A DNA stretch of 64,000 nucleotides, taken from positions 27,355 to 91,354 of the forward strand of contig CAZKBQ010000011.1 in the NCBI GenBank assembly GCA_964550855.1, read 5' to 3'. The DNA comes from JAGOBP01 sp964550855 (lineage in GTDB: Bacteria; Chloroflexota; Anaerolineae; Fen-1058). The notes below the pieces were generated by a model. That model was not told where the DNA came from, did no database searches, and was given only the letters and a program-made list of their open reading frames with translations. Positions 24,243-32,237 of the stretch are shown here, piece after piece. Each line of letters opens with the position of its first letter. The stretch's first letter is position 1. A program made the translations under genes and the position numbers.

Positions 24243-26336
24243 ATGTTTCGGAAGAGGTTGTTCGCAATTGCATCGCTGTTCGTGATTGTCGCCATGGTGG
24301 CCGGCTGCGCGACGCCGGCGGCCGCGCCGACCCAGGCGCCCGCTCAACCGGCTGCCCCGCAGGCCACTACAGCACCGGCGCAGCCGGCCGGTGGCAATGA
24401 CAAGTATGTGGGCTTTGTGCCGCCGGCGCTGACCAGCCCGTTCCACGTGGCGATGTCAGACGGGGCGAAGGCCGCGGCCGACAAGGCCGGCTGGAAGTTG
24501 GAAGTGCAGGCGCCGGCCAGCGAAGGCGACTTCCAGGCCTTTGTGACGACGGTGCAGCAGTTGCTGGAGAAGGGCGTGAAGGGGCTGAGCATCAACCCGA
24601 TCGGCACCGATTCCGCCGTGACGGCCGTGAAGGCCGCCAATGAGAAAGGCGTGCCGATTCTGGCGCACAACTTCATCACGCCGTTCTCGGAAGGCAACGT
24701 GACATCGTATATCGGCTACGATCAGTGGGGCGGCGCCGAGAAGTTGGCCAAGTACACCTGCGAGTTGCTGGCCAAGAAGTACAACAGCACGCCGGCCGAG
24801 ACGAAGGGCAAGGTGTTCATCCTGCTGGGCATCGACAGCATCTTCTCGCATCGGCGGACGGGCGGCTTCAAGGCGGGGCTGACGAAGAACTGCCCGAACG
24901 TGCAAGTGGTGGGTGAGCAGACGGCGGAATGGCTGCGGACGAAGGGGCAGGAAGTGGCGGCCATCGCCTGGCAGAAGGATCCGGACATCGACGTGTTCTA
25001 CGGCAACAGCGACGAGATGGCGATTGGGGCGGCGCTGGCCGGCGAGCAGTTGGGCAAGAAGATCAACGTCGATTTCTTCGCGGTGGGCATCGACGGCAAT
25101 CAGCCGACGCTGGACCTGCTGAAGGAAGGCAAGTTCAGCGCGACGCTGGGCGTGGATCCGGCGCGGATGGGCGAGACGGTGTTCTACACGCTGCAGAAGG
25201 TGCTGGCCGGCGAGAAGGTGCCGCAGATCATCCTGACGCCGTCGGTGGTGGTGACGCCCGATAATCTGGCCGACTACCTGGCAGGCAAGCTGTGGACCGA
25301 GCCGGTGGCCGGGCAGCCTGAACTCGATAACGACAAGCCGACCGTGCCCGATACCGAAACGTCCAGCAGCAGCAGCGGCGAACCGCAATACGTGGGGTTT
25401 GTACCGCCGGCGCTGACCAGCCCGTTCCACGTAGCGATGTCGGACGGGGCGAAGGCCGCGGCCGACAAGGCCGGCTGGAAGTTGGAAGTGCAGGCGCCGG
25501 CCAGCGAAGGCGACTTCCAGGCCTTTGTGACGACGGTGCAGCAGTTGCTGGAGAAGGGCGTGAAGGGGCTGAGCATCAACCCGATCGGCACCGATTCCGC
25601 CGTGACGGCCGTGAAGGCCGCCAATGAGAAAGGCGTGCCGATTCTGGCGCACAACTTCATCACGCCGTTCTCGGAAGGCAACGTGACATCGTATATCGGC
25701 TACGATCAGTGGGGCGGCGCCGAGAAGTTGGCCAAGTACACCTGCGAGTTGCTGGCCAAGAAGTACAACAGCACGCCGGCCGAGACGAAGGGCAAGGTGT
25801 TCATCCTGCTGGGCATCGACAGCATCTTCTCGCATCGGCGGACGGGCGGCTTCAAGGCGGGGCTGACGAAGAACTGCCCGAACGTGCAAGTGGTGGGTGA
25901 GCAGACGGCGGAATGGCTGCGGACGAAGGGGCAGGAAGTGGCGGCCATCGCCTGGCAGAAGGATCCGGACATCGACGTGTTCTACGGCAACAGCGACGAG
26001 ATGGCGATTGGGGCGGCGCTGGCCGGCGAGCAGTTGGGCAAGAAGATCAACGTCGATTTCTTCGCGGTGGGCATCGACGGCAATCAGCCGACGCTGGACC
26101 TGCTGAAGGAAGGCAAGTTCAGCGCGACGCTGGGCGTGGATCCGGCGCGGATGGGCGAGACGGTGTTCTACACGCTGCAGAAGGTGCTGGCCGGCGAGAA
26201 GGTGCCGCAGATCATCCTGACGCCGTCGGTGGTGGTGACGCCCGATAATCTGGCCGACTACCTGGCAGGCAAGCTGTGGACCGAGCCGGTGGCCGGGCAG
26301 CCTGAACTCGATAACGACAAGCCGACCGTGCCGTAG
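24243..26336 (+). CDS. Tandem-duplicated sugar-binding lipoprotein (two RbsB-like domains in one chain)
   Basis: 697 residues, about twice the usual length. Signal peptide with lipobox VAGC (Cys22), a Pro/Ala/Gln/Thr linker, then two copies of the same binding domain: residues 55-369 and 383-697, joined by a 13-residue Ser-rich linker (DTETSSSSSGEPQ). Each copy opens YVGFVPPALTSPFHVAMSDG, a type 1 periplasmic-binding fold, with the sugar-site text NEKGVPILAHNFITP and GNSDEMAIGAAL. By eye the copies differ at only six bases of 945, five of them silent changes in the first 54 bases. AAGGAGG lies 6 bases upstream. It follows its permease and ATPase genes. The result is one anchor carrying two identical sugar-binding heads. 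Confidence 0.92.
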   Translation: MFRKRLFAIASLFVIVAMVAGCATPAAAPTQAPAQPAAPQATTAPAQPAGGNDKYVGFVPPALTSPFHVAMSDGAKAAADKAGWKLEVQAPASEGDFQAFVTTVQQLLEKGVKGLSINPIGTDSAVTAVKAANEKGVPILAHNFITPFSEGNVTSYIGYDQWGGAEKLAKYTCELLAKKYNSTPAETKGKVFILLGIDSIFSHRRTGGFKAGLTKNCPNVQVVGEQTAEWLRTKGQEVAAIAWQKDPDIDVFYGNSDEMAIGAALAGEQLGKKINVDFFAVGIDGNQPTLDLLKEGKFSATLGVDPARMGETVFYTLQKVLAGEKVPQIILTPSVVVTPDNLADYLAGKLWTEPVAGQPELDNDKPTVPDTETSSSSSGEPQYVGFVPPALTSPFHVAMSDGAKAAADKAGWKLEVQAPASEGDFQAFVTTVQQLLEKGVKGLSINPIGTDSAVTAVKAANEKGVPILAHNFITPFSEGNVTSYIGYDQWGGAEKLAKYTCELLAKKYNSTPAETKGKVFILLGIDSIFSHRRTGGFKAGLTKNCPNVQVVGEQTAEWLRTKGQEVAAIAWQKDPDIDVFYGNSDEMAIGAALAGEQLGKKINVDFFAVGIDGNQPTLDLLKEGKFSATLGVDPARMGETVFYTLQKVLAGEKVPQIILTPSVVVTPDNLADYLAGKLWTEPVAGQPELDNDKPTVP
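24405..26333 (+). repeat. 984-bp tandem duplication inside the binding-protein gene
   Basis: Copy 1 24405-25349 and copy 2 25389-26333, offset exactly 984 bp (328 codons), 39-bp unique linker between. Differences I see: 24407, 24413, 24419, 24449, 24458 and 25349 against their partners, all at third codon positions. Confidence 0.95.
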
Positions 26337-26531
26337 CTAGCGGGCGGGTCGTCGCAGGGCGTTGGTGCAGTAACCCTTATGCGCCAGCGAGTTGTGAGCA
26401 ATTGAAGGCGATCAAGCCGCCGTCCGGGGCGTGGTGCGATTGATTGCGCCGGCGGTGGCTTGATCATCATGCGGAAGAAGCACTCGTGACGGCCCGCCGT
26501 CTGAGTACGGGCATATCGATCAGTATCATCG

Positions 26532-26563
26532 TGGCCGGCGGAATCTCCGCCGGCCATTTCTTT
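26532..26563 (+). terminator. Terminator of the second importer operon
   Basis: Perfect 11-bp stem TGGCCGGCGGA / TCCGCCGGCCA (26532-26542, 26546-26556) with a three-base loop, then TTTCTTT. Between the stop at 26336 and this stem nothing else is recognisable. Confidence 0.88.
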
Positions 26564-26588
26564 CAACACCGGCAAACACGGGTATAAT
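26561..26588 (+). promoter_or_regulatory. Promoter of the lutABC operon
   Basis: TTTCAA (26561-26566), 16 bases, TATAAT (26583-26588), then a leader of about 60 bases before the first lut gene. The leader contains TGATGATTTATCA, which might be an operator; that is weak. Confidence 0.55.
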
Positions 26589-26653
26589 TCGCGGACAAGC
26601 GTCGAACGCGACTGTCTCATTGTTGATGATTTATCACTTGTCAGGGGTACGGC

Positions 26654-27406
26654 ATGGCGTTGCGAGCGCAATTGTTTATCACCTGCCTGGCTGAACAGTT
26701 CTTCTCGCCGATGTTGAAAGACATGGTGACCGTGCTGGAACGGCTGGGCGTGCAGTGTGAGTTCCCCGCCGCGCAGACGTGCTGCGGCCAGCCGATGTTC
26801 AATAGCGGCTTTCAGTCGCAGGCGCGCGATCTGGCCCGCCAGTGGATCGAGCTATTCGATCGGACCGATGGTTACATCGTGTCGCCCTCAGGTTCATGCG
26901 TGGACATGGTGCGACATCACTATCCTGAATTGTTCGCCGAAGGCACGATCGAGCATCAGCGGGCGCAGGCGGTGGCCGCGCGCACATTTGAATTCACGCA
27001 GTTTCTGGTCGACGAGTTGCAGCTTACCGACGTGGGGGCGGCCTTCCCGCACAAAGTCACCTATCATGCCTCGTGCCACTTGCTGCGCGGTTTGCGAGGC
27101 CGCACTCAACCCCGGCAATTGTTGCAAAACGTGAAGGGTCTGGAACTTGTGCCGCTGACTGAAGAGGAAACATGCTGCGGGTTCGGCGGCGTCTTCAGCG
27201 TCATCTATCCCGAAGTCTCGCAGGCCATGCTGGAAGCCAAAGTGCGCCACATCGAAGCGAGCGGCGCGGAAGTCGTCGTCGCGTGCGACGCCGGCTGCCT
27301 GATGAACATTGCGGGTGGATTGAAGAAAGTGAACTCACCGGTGAAGGCGATGCACCTTATCCAGGTTTTGGCGCAACAAGGTTACGGCGTAACGAATAAT
27401 GAGTAA
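26654..27406 (+). CDS. lutA: Lactate utilisation protein A (Fe-S subunit)
   Basis: 250 residues. Two cysteine-rich CCG domains: CLAEQFFSP with CCGQPMFNSG in the first half, and SCHLLRG with CCGFGGVFSV in the second. This is the LutA/YkgE pattern (also seen in GlcF and HdrB). With LutB and LutC it forms the cytoplasmic complex that oxidises L-lactate to pyruvate. The C-terminal residues TNNE and the stop lie within the first heptamers of a repeat array, so the array has written the end of the gene. AGGGG precedes the ATG by 7 bases. Confidence 0.9.
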   Translation: MALRAQLFITCLAEQFFSPMLKDMVTVLERLGVQCEFPAAQTCCGQPMFNSGFQSQARDLARQWIELFDRTDGYIVSPSGSCVDMVRHHYPELFAEGTIEHQRAQAVAARTFEFTQFLVDELQLTDVGAAFPHKVTYHASCHLLRGLRGRTQPRQLLQNVKGLELVPLTEEETCCGFGGVFSVIYPEVSQAMLEAKVRHIEASGAEVVVACDAGCLMNIAGGLKKVNSPVKAMHLIQVLAQQGYGVTNNE

Positions 27407-27483
27407 TGTGTAATGAATAATGCGTAATGCGTAATGCGTAATGAATAACGGACAAATTACGCTTTACTCGTTACTCATTACTC
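27397..27483 (+). repeat. Heptamer array (TAATGNN type) with inverted second half
   Basis: Eight 7-mers run TAATGAG, TAATGTG, TAATGAA, TAATGCG three times, TAATGAA, TAACGGA. After a short centre come four 7-mers in the opposite sense (ATTACGC, TTTACTC, GTTACTC, ATTACTC). The array spans the lutA stop and the lutA-lutB gap and could fold into a long hairpin. Confidence 0.85.
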
Positions 27484-27507
27484 TTTGAGTCTCAAAGGTC
27501 GCTCATC

Positions 27508-29040
27508 ATGACCCACACCCCCACCCACATTGACTTTCGCACCAACGTGCAGCACGTGCCGCCGCAGATGCCGTCCTCGGTGCAGAAGGCCACGACGAAG
27601 TTCCTGGGCAATCGCGCCGGACTGGTCGAGCTGTACGGGCCGGAGAATTGGGAAGCGCTGCGGCAGGCCGGGCACGACATTCGCCTGCAGGCGATCGATC
27701 ATCTCGATCATTACCTCACCCAACTCGAAGAGCAGGTGACGCGGGCGGGCGGTCACGTCCACTGGGCGCGCGATGCCGCCGAGGCCCGATCGATCGTGCT
27801 GGCGATCGCGCGCGAACACAACGTCAGGCGCGTGGTCAAGGCCAAGAGCATGGCGAGTGAAGAGATCGATCTTAATCGCGCGCTGGAGGCCGCCGGCATT
27901 CAGACGCTGGAGACCGATCTCGGCGAGTACATCGTGCAGCTGGCGGGCGAGATGCCGTCGCACATCATCGTGCCCGCCGTACACCTGACCAAGGAAGGCA
28001 TTGCCGATCTGTTTCGCCAGAAGCTGGGGGTCGATGTGCCGGCCGAACCGACCGCTCTGACGGCCATCGCGCGGGCGCGCCTGCGTGAAGAATTCCTGGC
28101 GGCAGACATGGGCCTGTCTGGCGCCAACTTCCTGGTGGCCGAAACCGGCACCATCGTGCTGGTGACCAACGAGGGCAACGGGCGCATGTGCACGACGCTG
28201 CCGCCGGTGCACGTTGCCATCGCCGGCATCGATAAAGTCGTGCCGGATATGCAGAGTTTGTCGGTGTTGTTGAAGCTGCTGGCGCGCAGCGCCACGGGGC
28301 AAAAGATCTCCACCTATACCTCGTTCATTCATGGCCCGCGCCGAACAGCCGAAGAAAACGGGCCGCAGGAGTTTCACCTGATTTTGTTGGACAACGGCCG
28401 GACGCGCATTTTGCAAGACGAGATCGCCCGTGAGACGATGTTGTGCATTCGCTGCGGCGCGTGCCTGAATGTATGCCCGGTCTACAACCACGTCGGCGGC
28501 CACGCGTACGGTTGGGTGTACTCCGGCCCGATCGGATCGATCCTGGCCCCGCAGCTGCTGGGCACCTCGGTGGCTGCCGATCTGCCGTTTGCGTCGTCAC
28601 TGTGCGGCGCGTGCGGCGACGTCTGCCCGGTCAAGATTCCCATTCCTAAGATTCTCTTACATCTGCGCCACCGCGTCGTCGAAGGCGATCAAGTTGAAGC
28701 TGCAGCCGCTTCGCCGCTGCTTCAAGCGGGAGCAAGCGCCGGCACGCTGGCGATAGGCACGCCGTGGTTGTATCAGTTGGGCACGATGCTGTTGCCGCTG
28801 ATTCAAAAGCCGTTTCAGCGCGGCGCGTGGCTGCCCAAACTGCCGCCGCCGCTCGATCGCTGGACGATGGTGCGCCCCTTCCCGGCGTTTGGGGCCGATT
28901 TCCGCGCGTGGTGGAATAAACGATCGGGCAGGCCGCAAACGCCCAGATGGCTGCGCAACGCGGCGATTATCGCCATCACGATCGAAGTGGCCTTGGCGAT
29001 CGGGTGGCTGTTGACGCGCAGACGCGGGAGCCGGCAATGA
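27508..29040 (+). CDS. lutB: Lactate utilisation protein B (4Fe-4S ferredoxin-type)
   Basis: 510 residues. The N-terminal LUD domain (about 60-300) includes VKAKSMASEEIDLNRALEAA and NFLVAETGTIVLVTNEGNGR. Then two 4Fe-4S clusters: CIRCGACLNVCPVYNHVGGH (about 313 on) and CGACGDVCPVKIPIPKIL. The C-terminal end has a hydrophobic helix (IIAITIEVALAIGWLL) followed by basic residues, an extra not typical of Bacillus LutB, perhaps a membrane anchor. It overlaps lutC by four bases. Role: electron-transferring part of the L-lactate oxidising complex. Confidence 0.92.
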   Translation: MTHTPTHIDFRTNVQHVPPQMPSSVQKATTKFLGNRAGLVELYGPENWEALRQAGHDIRLQAIDHLDHYLTQLEEQVTRAGGHVHWARDAAEARSIVLAIAREHNVRRVVKAKSMASEEIDLNRALEAAGIQTLETDLGEYIVQLAGEMPSHIIVPAVHLTKEGIADLFRQKLGVDVPAEPTALTAIARARLREEFLAADMGLSGANFLVAETGTIVLVTNEGNGRMCTTLPPVHVAIAGIDKVVPDMQSLSVLLKLLARSATGQKISTYTSFIHGPRRTAEENGPQEFHLILLDNGRTRILQDEIARETMLCIRCGACLNVCPVYNHVGGHAYGWVYSGPIGSILAPQLLGTSVAADLPFASSLCGACGDVCPVKIPIPKILLHLRHRVVEGDQVEAAAASPLLQAGASAGTLAIGTPWLYQLGTMLLPLIQKPFQRGAWLPKLPPPLDRWTMVRPFPAFGADFRAWWNKRSGRPQTPRWLRNAAIIAITIEVALAIGWLLTRRRGSRQ

Positions 29041-29702
29041 TGGCGACGACAGCGCGCGATGAAATGTTGAGCCGCGTGCGGGCAGCGTTGAAGCGCACGC
29101 CGGATTCCGCGGTGGCGACGATTCCGGCGACGGCCCGCCTGACGCCGCGCCCGGCGGGCGACGTTGAGTCTGAACTCAACGCCTTCTTTTCAGAAGTGGA
29201 AAAGTTGGCCGGCAGGACCAAACGCCTCAAGGACAAGGCTGAGCTGGAAGCCGCCCTGCGCGATCTGGTGGCCGCCGAGTCGATCAAGCGGGCGACGCTG
29301 TGGCAGACGCCGGAATTAAAGGCGTGGGGCGTGGAGGCCATGTTGAGTTCGCTCGGCGTGGCGATCGTCTCGCCGTATGCGCCCAACCGCGAAGTGGCTG
29401 AGTGCGATCTGGGCGTGACGGGTGCCGATTTCGCGCTGCCGGAAACCGGGACGCTGGGGCTGAGATCGTCGATCGAGCGGCCGCGAACGGTGTCGTTATT
29501 GCCCCGGGTCCATCTCGCGCTCATTCAGCCGGCGTGCCTGCGGGCGGATCTTCATCAAGTCTTTGAAGAAGCGAACAACGACGGCTACTTCGTGCTGGTG
29601 ACCGGCTCCAGTCGCACGTCCGACATCGAGTTGACGTTGACGCTGGGCGTGCACGGCCCCAAAACGCTGGTGGTGTGGGCTGTGCCCGGGCCGGCGAGTT
29701 GA
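29037..29702 (+). CDS. lutC: Lactate utilisation protein C (LUD domain)
   Basis: 221 residues starting at the ATG that overlaps the lutB stop (ATGA), with GGGAG 6 bases upstream; a second ATG follows directly. The LUD domain text is VTGADFALPETGTLGLRSSI and LPRVHLALIQPACLRADLHQ. It completes lutABC. Lactate is the product of L-lactaldehyde oxidation after cleavage of fuculose- or rhamnulose-1-phosphate, so the operon may complete deoxysugar use here, as well as using external lactate. Confidence 0.9.
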   Translation: MMATTARDEMLSRVRAALKRTPDSAVATIPATARLTPRPAGDVESELNAFFSEVEKLAGRTKRLKDKAELEAALRDLVAAESIKRATLWQTPELKAWGVEAMLSSLGVAIVSPYAPNREVAECDLGVTGADFALPETGTLGLRSSIERPRTVSLLPRVHLALIQPACLRADLHQVFEEANNDGYFVLVTGSSRTSDIELTLTLGVHGPKTLVVWAVPGPAS

Positions 29703-29739
29703 TAAGTGGAAATACAGATTATCCATCCGGGAGACGATC

Positions 29740-30372
29740 GTGACCCTGTATCTGGATTCGGCTTCGGCCGCGGAGGCCCGGCAGGCGATGGCGCTGGGCT
29801 TCGTCGGCGGCATCACCACCAACCCCACCTTGATGGCCAAGGTGCAAGGCCGGCCGTTTGACATCATCGCCGAACTGGCCGACCTCTGTCCCGGCCCGGT
29901 GTTTTATCAGCTGACCGCGCCGACGGTGGCCGAACGTGAGGCGGAAGCGCGCCGCGTGCTGGCGCTGCGCCCCAACATTGCGCTGAAGATTGGCATGACC
30001 ACCGAGAATCTGGCGCTGGCGGCGAAGTTGGCCAGAGAAGGCGTGAAGGTCGGCATGACGGCCAGCTACAGCGCGGCGCAAACGTACCTGGCCTGTCAGG
30101 CCAACGTGCTGTACTCGATCGCGTACGTCAACCGCAGCACCCGCCTGCAGGGCGACGGCCTGGCGCTGGTGGCCGAGATGCGCGCCGTCATCGACGCGGT
30201 GGAGACGACGACGCAGATTCTCGTCGCCAGCCTGAAGTCGCCCGCCGAGGTGGTGCAGGCCGTCATCGCCGGCGCGCACGCGGTGACGGTGCCGCTGGCA
30301 CTGCTGCTGGAGCTGGGCAATCATCCGCTGTCTGATCAGGCCATCGAGGAATTTGCGCGGGCGGGCGGGTAA
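29740..30372 (+). CDS. Small transaldolase / fructose-6-phosphate aldolase-like protein
   Basis: 210 residues from a GTG with GGGAG 7 bases upstream. The TalC/FsaA pattern is visible: MTLYLDSASAAEARQAMALG, GITTNPTLMAKV, the Schiff-base lysine in NIALKIGMTTENLALA, and TASYSAAQTYLACQANV. At ~210 residues it belongs to the short transaldolase group. It would move dihydroxyacetone units between sugar phosphates or split fructose-6-phosphate. It is placed between lutABC and the convergent xylulokinase gene, whose stop is two bases away, so it links to pentose phosphate metabolism. Confidence 0.85.
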   Translation: MTLYLDSASAAEARQAMALGFVGGITTNPTLMAKVQGRPFDIIAELADLCPGPVFYQLTAPTVAEREAEARRVLALRPNIALKIGMTTENLALAAKLAREGVKVGMTASYSAAQTYLACQANVLYSIAYVNRSTRLQGDGLALVAEMRAVIDAVETTTQILVASLKSPAEVVQAVIAGAHAVTVPLALLLELGNHPLSDQAIEEFARAGG

Positions 30373-30373
30373 G

Positions 30374-31846
30374 CTAGCGCAGCCGTTCGTAGATCGGCGC
30401 CAACGCCCGATAGGTAGCGGCGAACACGCTCAGTAGTTCTGCGTAGCGCGCCGCCCGGGCCGCGTCCGGCTCCACCGTGAGCTGGATGCGGGCCTGATCA
30501 CGGGCGACGGCCCAATCGGGATACAGGCCCACACCCACGCCGCCCGCCACCGCCGCCCCCCACGACGTCGCCTCGGTGATCAGTTCCAGCACGTGGACCG
30601 GCCGCGCCAGCACATCGGCCAGAATTTGCCGCCAGACCGCGTTCTGCGCGCCGCCGCCGATGAGGCGGATGGACGGGATGGCCGCGCCCTGCGATTCCAG
30701 CGCCGCCAGGATCAGGCGCAGATTGAAGCTCACGCCTTCCAACATGGCGCGCGCCAGCTCTGCCCGCGAATGATTCATCGTCAGCCCCACCACCGCGCCC
30801 CGCGCCTGCGGATTCCACCACGGGCTGCGTTCGCCAATCAAATAGGGCAGGGCGATCAGACCATTGGCCCCCGGCGGCACGGCTGCCAGCGCGGCCTCGC
30901 CCACGTCGCCGAGCTGCTGCACCAGCCAGTCGCGCGCGCCGCCCGCCGCCTGCATCGTGCCCATCGGCGCGTACAACTGCGGATGCAAATGGTGAAACGT
31001 AAACGTGCGCTGTTGGGGATCGAATACCGGCGAATTGCTGACAAAACTGATCCATGCCGATGAGCCGATATAGGCATAAGCATCACCCGATTGGACTGCG
31101 CCGGCCCCTACGCCCGCACACGCGCCATCGCCGCCGCCGATGACCACGGGCGTCCCGGCTTGCAAGCCGGTGGCTTCGCCGGCCGCGCGGGTGACCGAGC
31201 CGATGATGTCGGTGGAGGCGTGGACTTCCGGCAGCTTGTCGGCGTCCAAGCCGATGGCCTCGATCAGATCGGTGCGCCACTCGCGCGCAACCAGATCGAA
31301 GAGGTTGCTGCCGGAGGCGTCGGAGTAGTCCGTCACGGCGCGGCCGGTCAACTTGAAAGCAACGAAGTCTTTGGCGCACAGGAACCGTCGGGCCGCGCGG
31401 TAACAATCGGGTTGGTGACGTTTGACCCACAGGATCTTCGCCGCCAGATAAGCCGGGCTGATGCGATGGCCCGTCCGCCGGTAAACGAGATCGCTGCCAC
31501 ACCGTTCGGTTATGAAATCGGCTTCAGCCACGGCGCGCTGATCGGCCCAGATGATGGCCGTTCGCAGCGGGTCGCCCTGCGCGTCGATGGGCACCGTGCC
31601 CATCATTTGCCCGCTAAAGGTGACGGCGGCGATGTCGGCAGGCCGGAGGCCGGTCTGCGCAATGAGGGCGCGGGTAGCGGTACAGACGGCCTGCCACCAC
31701 CCGATCGGATCCTGCTCGGCCCAGCCGGCCTGCGGGTATGCTACCGGATACGCGACCAGCCGGGCCGCGACCAGGCCGCCGCGCTCGTCAAAGAGAGTGG
31801 CCTTGTTGCCGGTAGTGCCGAGGTCGTGGGCCAGGATGTAAGGCAT
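30374..31846 (-). CDS. Xylulokinase-like FGGY kinase
   Basis: 490 residues from the ATG at 31846, with GGAG 6 bases upstream; the open frame starts 22 codons earlier without one. FGGY marks: YILAHDLGTTGNKATLFDE, AVTFSGQMMGTVPID, IIWADQR, the second-domain ATP site PYLIGERSPWWNP, and IRLIGGGAQNAVWRQILADV. It is close to XylB: D-xylulose to xylulose-5-phosphate, which would feed the transaldolase. It is the only minus-strand gene of the sugar region and is transcribed away from the third importer, so the gap 31847-32237 is a divergent control region. Confidence 0.88.
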   Translation of the reverse strand: MPYILAHDLGTTGNKATLFDERGGLVAARLVAYPVAYPQAGWAEQDPIGWWQAVCTATRALIAQTGLRPADIAAVTFSGQMMGTVPIDAQGDPLRTAIIWADQRAVAEADFITERCGSDLVYRRTGHRISPAYLAAKILWVKRHQPDCYRAARRFLCAKDFVAFKLTGRAVTDYSDASGSNLFDLVAREWRTDLIEAIGLDADKLPEVHASTDIIGSVTRAAGEATGLQAGTPVVIGGGDGACAGVGAGAVQSGDAYAYIGSSAWISFVSNSPVFDPQQRTFTFHHLHPQLYAPMGTMQAAGGARDWLVQQLGDVGEAALAAVPPGANGLIALPYLIGERSPWWNPQARGAVVGLTMNHSRAELARAMLEGVSFNLRLILAALESQGAAIPSIRLIGGGAQNAVWRQILADVLARPVHVLELITEATSWGAAVAGGVGVGLYPDWAVARDQARIQLTVEPDAARAARYAELLSVFAATYRALAPIYERLR

Positions 31847-31905
31847 GATGTCTCCAGGTAGCGAAAGCGGATTGGTGGAGTATAGCATGATCTCTGAATT
31901 GGGGC

Positions 31906-31934
31906 TTGACAACGGAATTTTTCCATGCTAGTAT
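31906..31934 (+). promoter_or_regulatory. Strong promoter of the third importer operon
   Basis: TTGACA (31906-31911), 17 bases, TAGTAT (31929-31934). The operator at 31946 covers the start of transcription. Confidence 0.8.
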
Positions 31935-31945
31935 GTTATCGTTGT

Positions 31946-31963
31946 CATGGTATGGATACCATG
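31946..31963 (+). promoter_or_regulatory. LacI-type operator (ATGGTA-N4-TACCAT)
   Basis: Perfect 8-bp arms CATGGTAT / ATACCATG with a two-base centre. It matches the sites at 7078 and 36053, and lies 12 bases past the -10 box, a repression position. The LacI protein at 36098, at the end of this importer cluster, is the best candidate to bind it. Confidence 0.8.
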
Positions 31964-32237
31964 TCGCGCCGCTCGCAAAATTTCCCCTTCGCTAGACCCA
32001 ACTGGAGCGGCGGATACCCTGAACGGGTTAGTTTCCTCTAGATTGTCAGACTGGTCGGCAGCACCTTTTCACCCGGTAAGTGGGCAGTTGGCATCGGGCT
32101 GGTCTACAGCAGTCGGTTTTCTACACCACTTCGTCCGTGCGTTCACAATCAAGGTAATGGTAAGACGCAGGTGGCCGGGAATGGCAGTCCCCGTCGTCGG
32201 AGAATTGCAGCTGGCTGGCCGCTCTCAAGGATGATCC
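31964..32237 (+). other. Long untranslated leader of the third importer operon
   Basis: About 295 bases lie between the predicted start of transcription near 31942 and the ATG at 32238. No protein-like frame or known riboswitch pattern is visible. The AAGGAT ribosome-binding site ends 6 bases before the ATG. Confidence 0.45.

Noticed and set aside
24456..25889. 477-codon minus-strand open frame
   Set aside because: Antisense to the duplicated binding protein; itself repeated because the DNA is duplicated.
24405..26333. Misassembly as the sole explanation for the doubled binding protein
   Set aside because: A unique Ser-rich in-frame linker and silent differences between copies argue for a real duplication, though only long reads can settle it.
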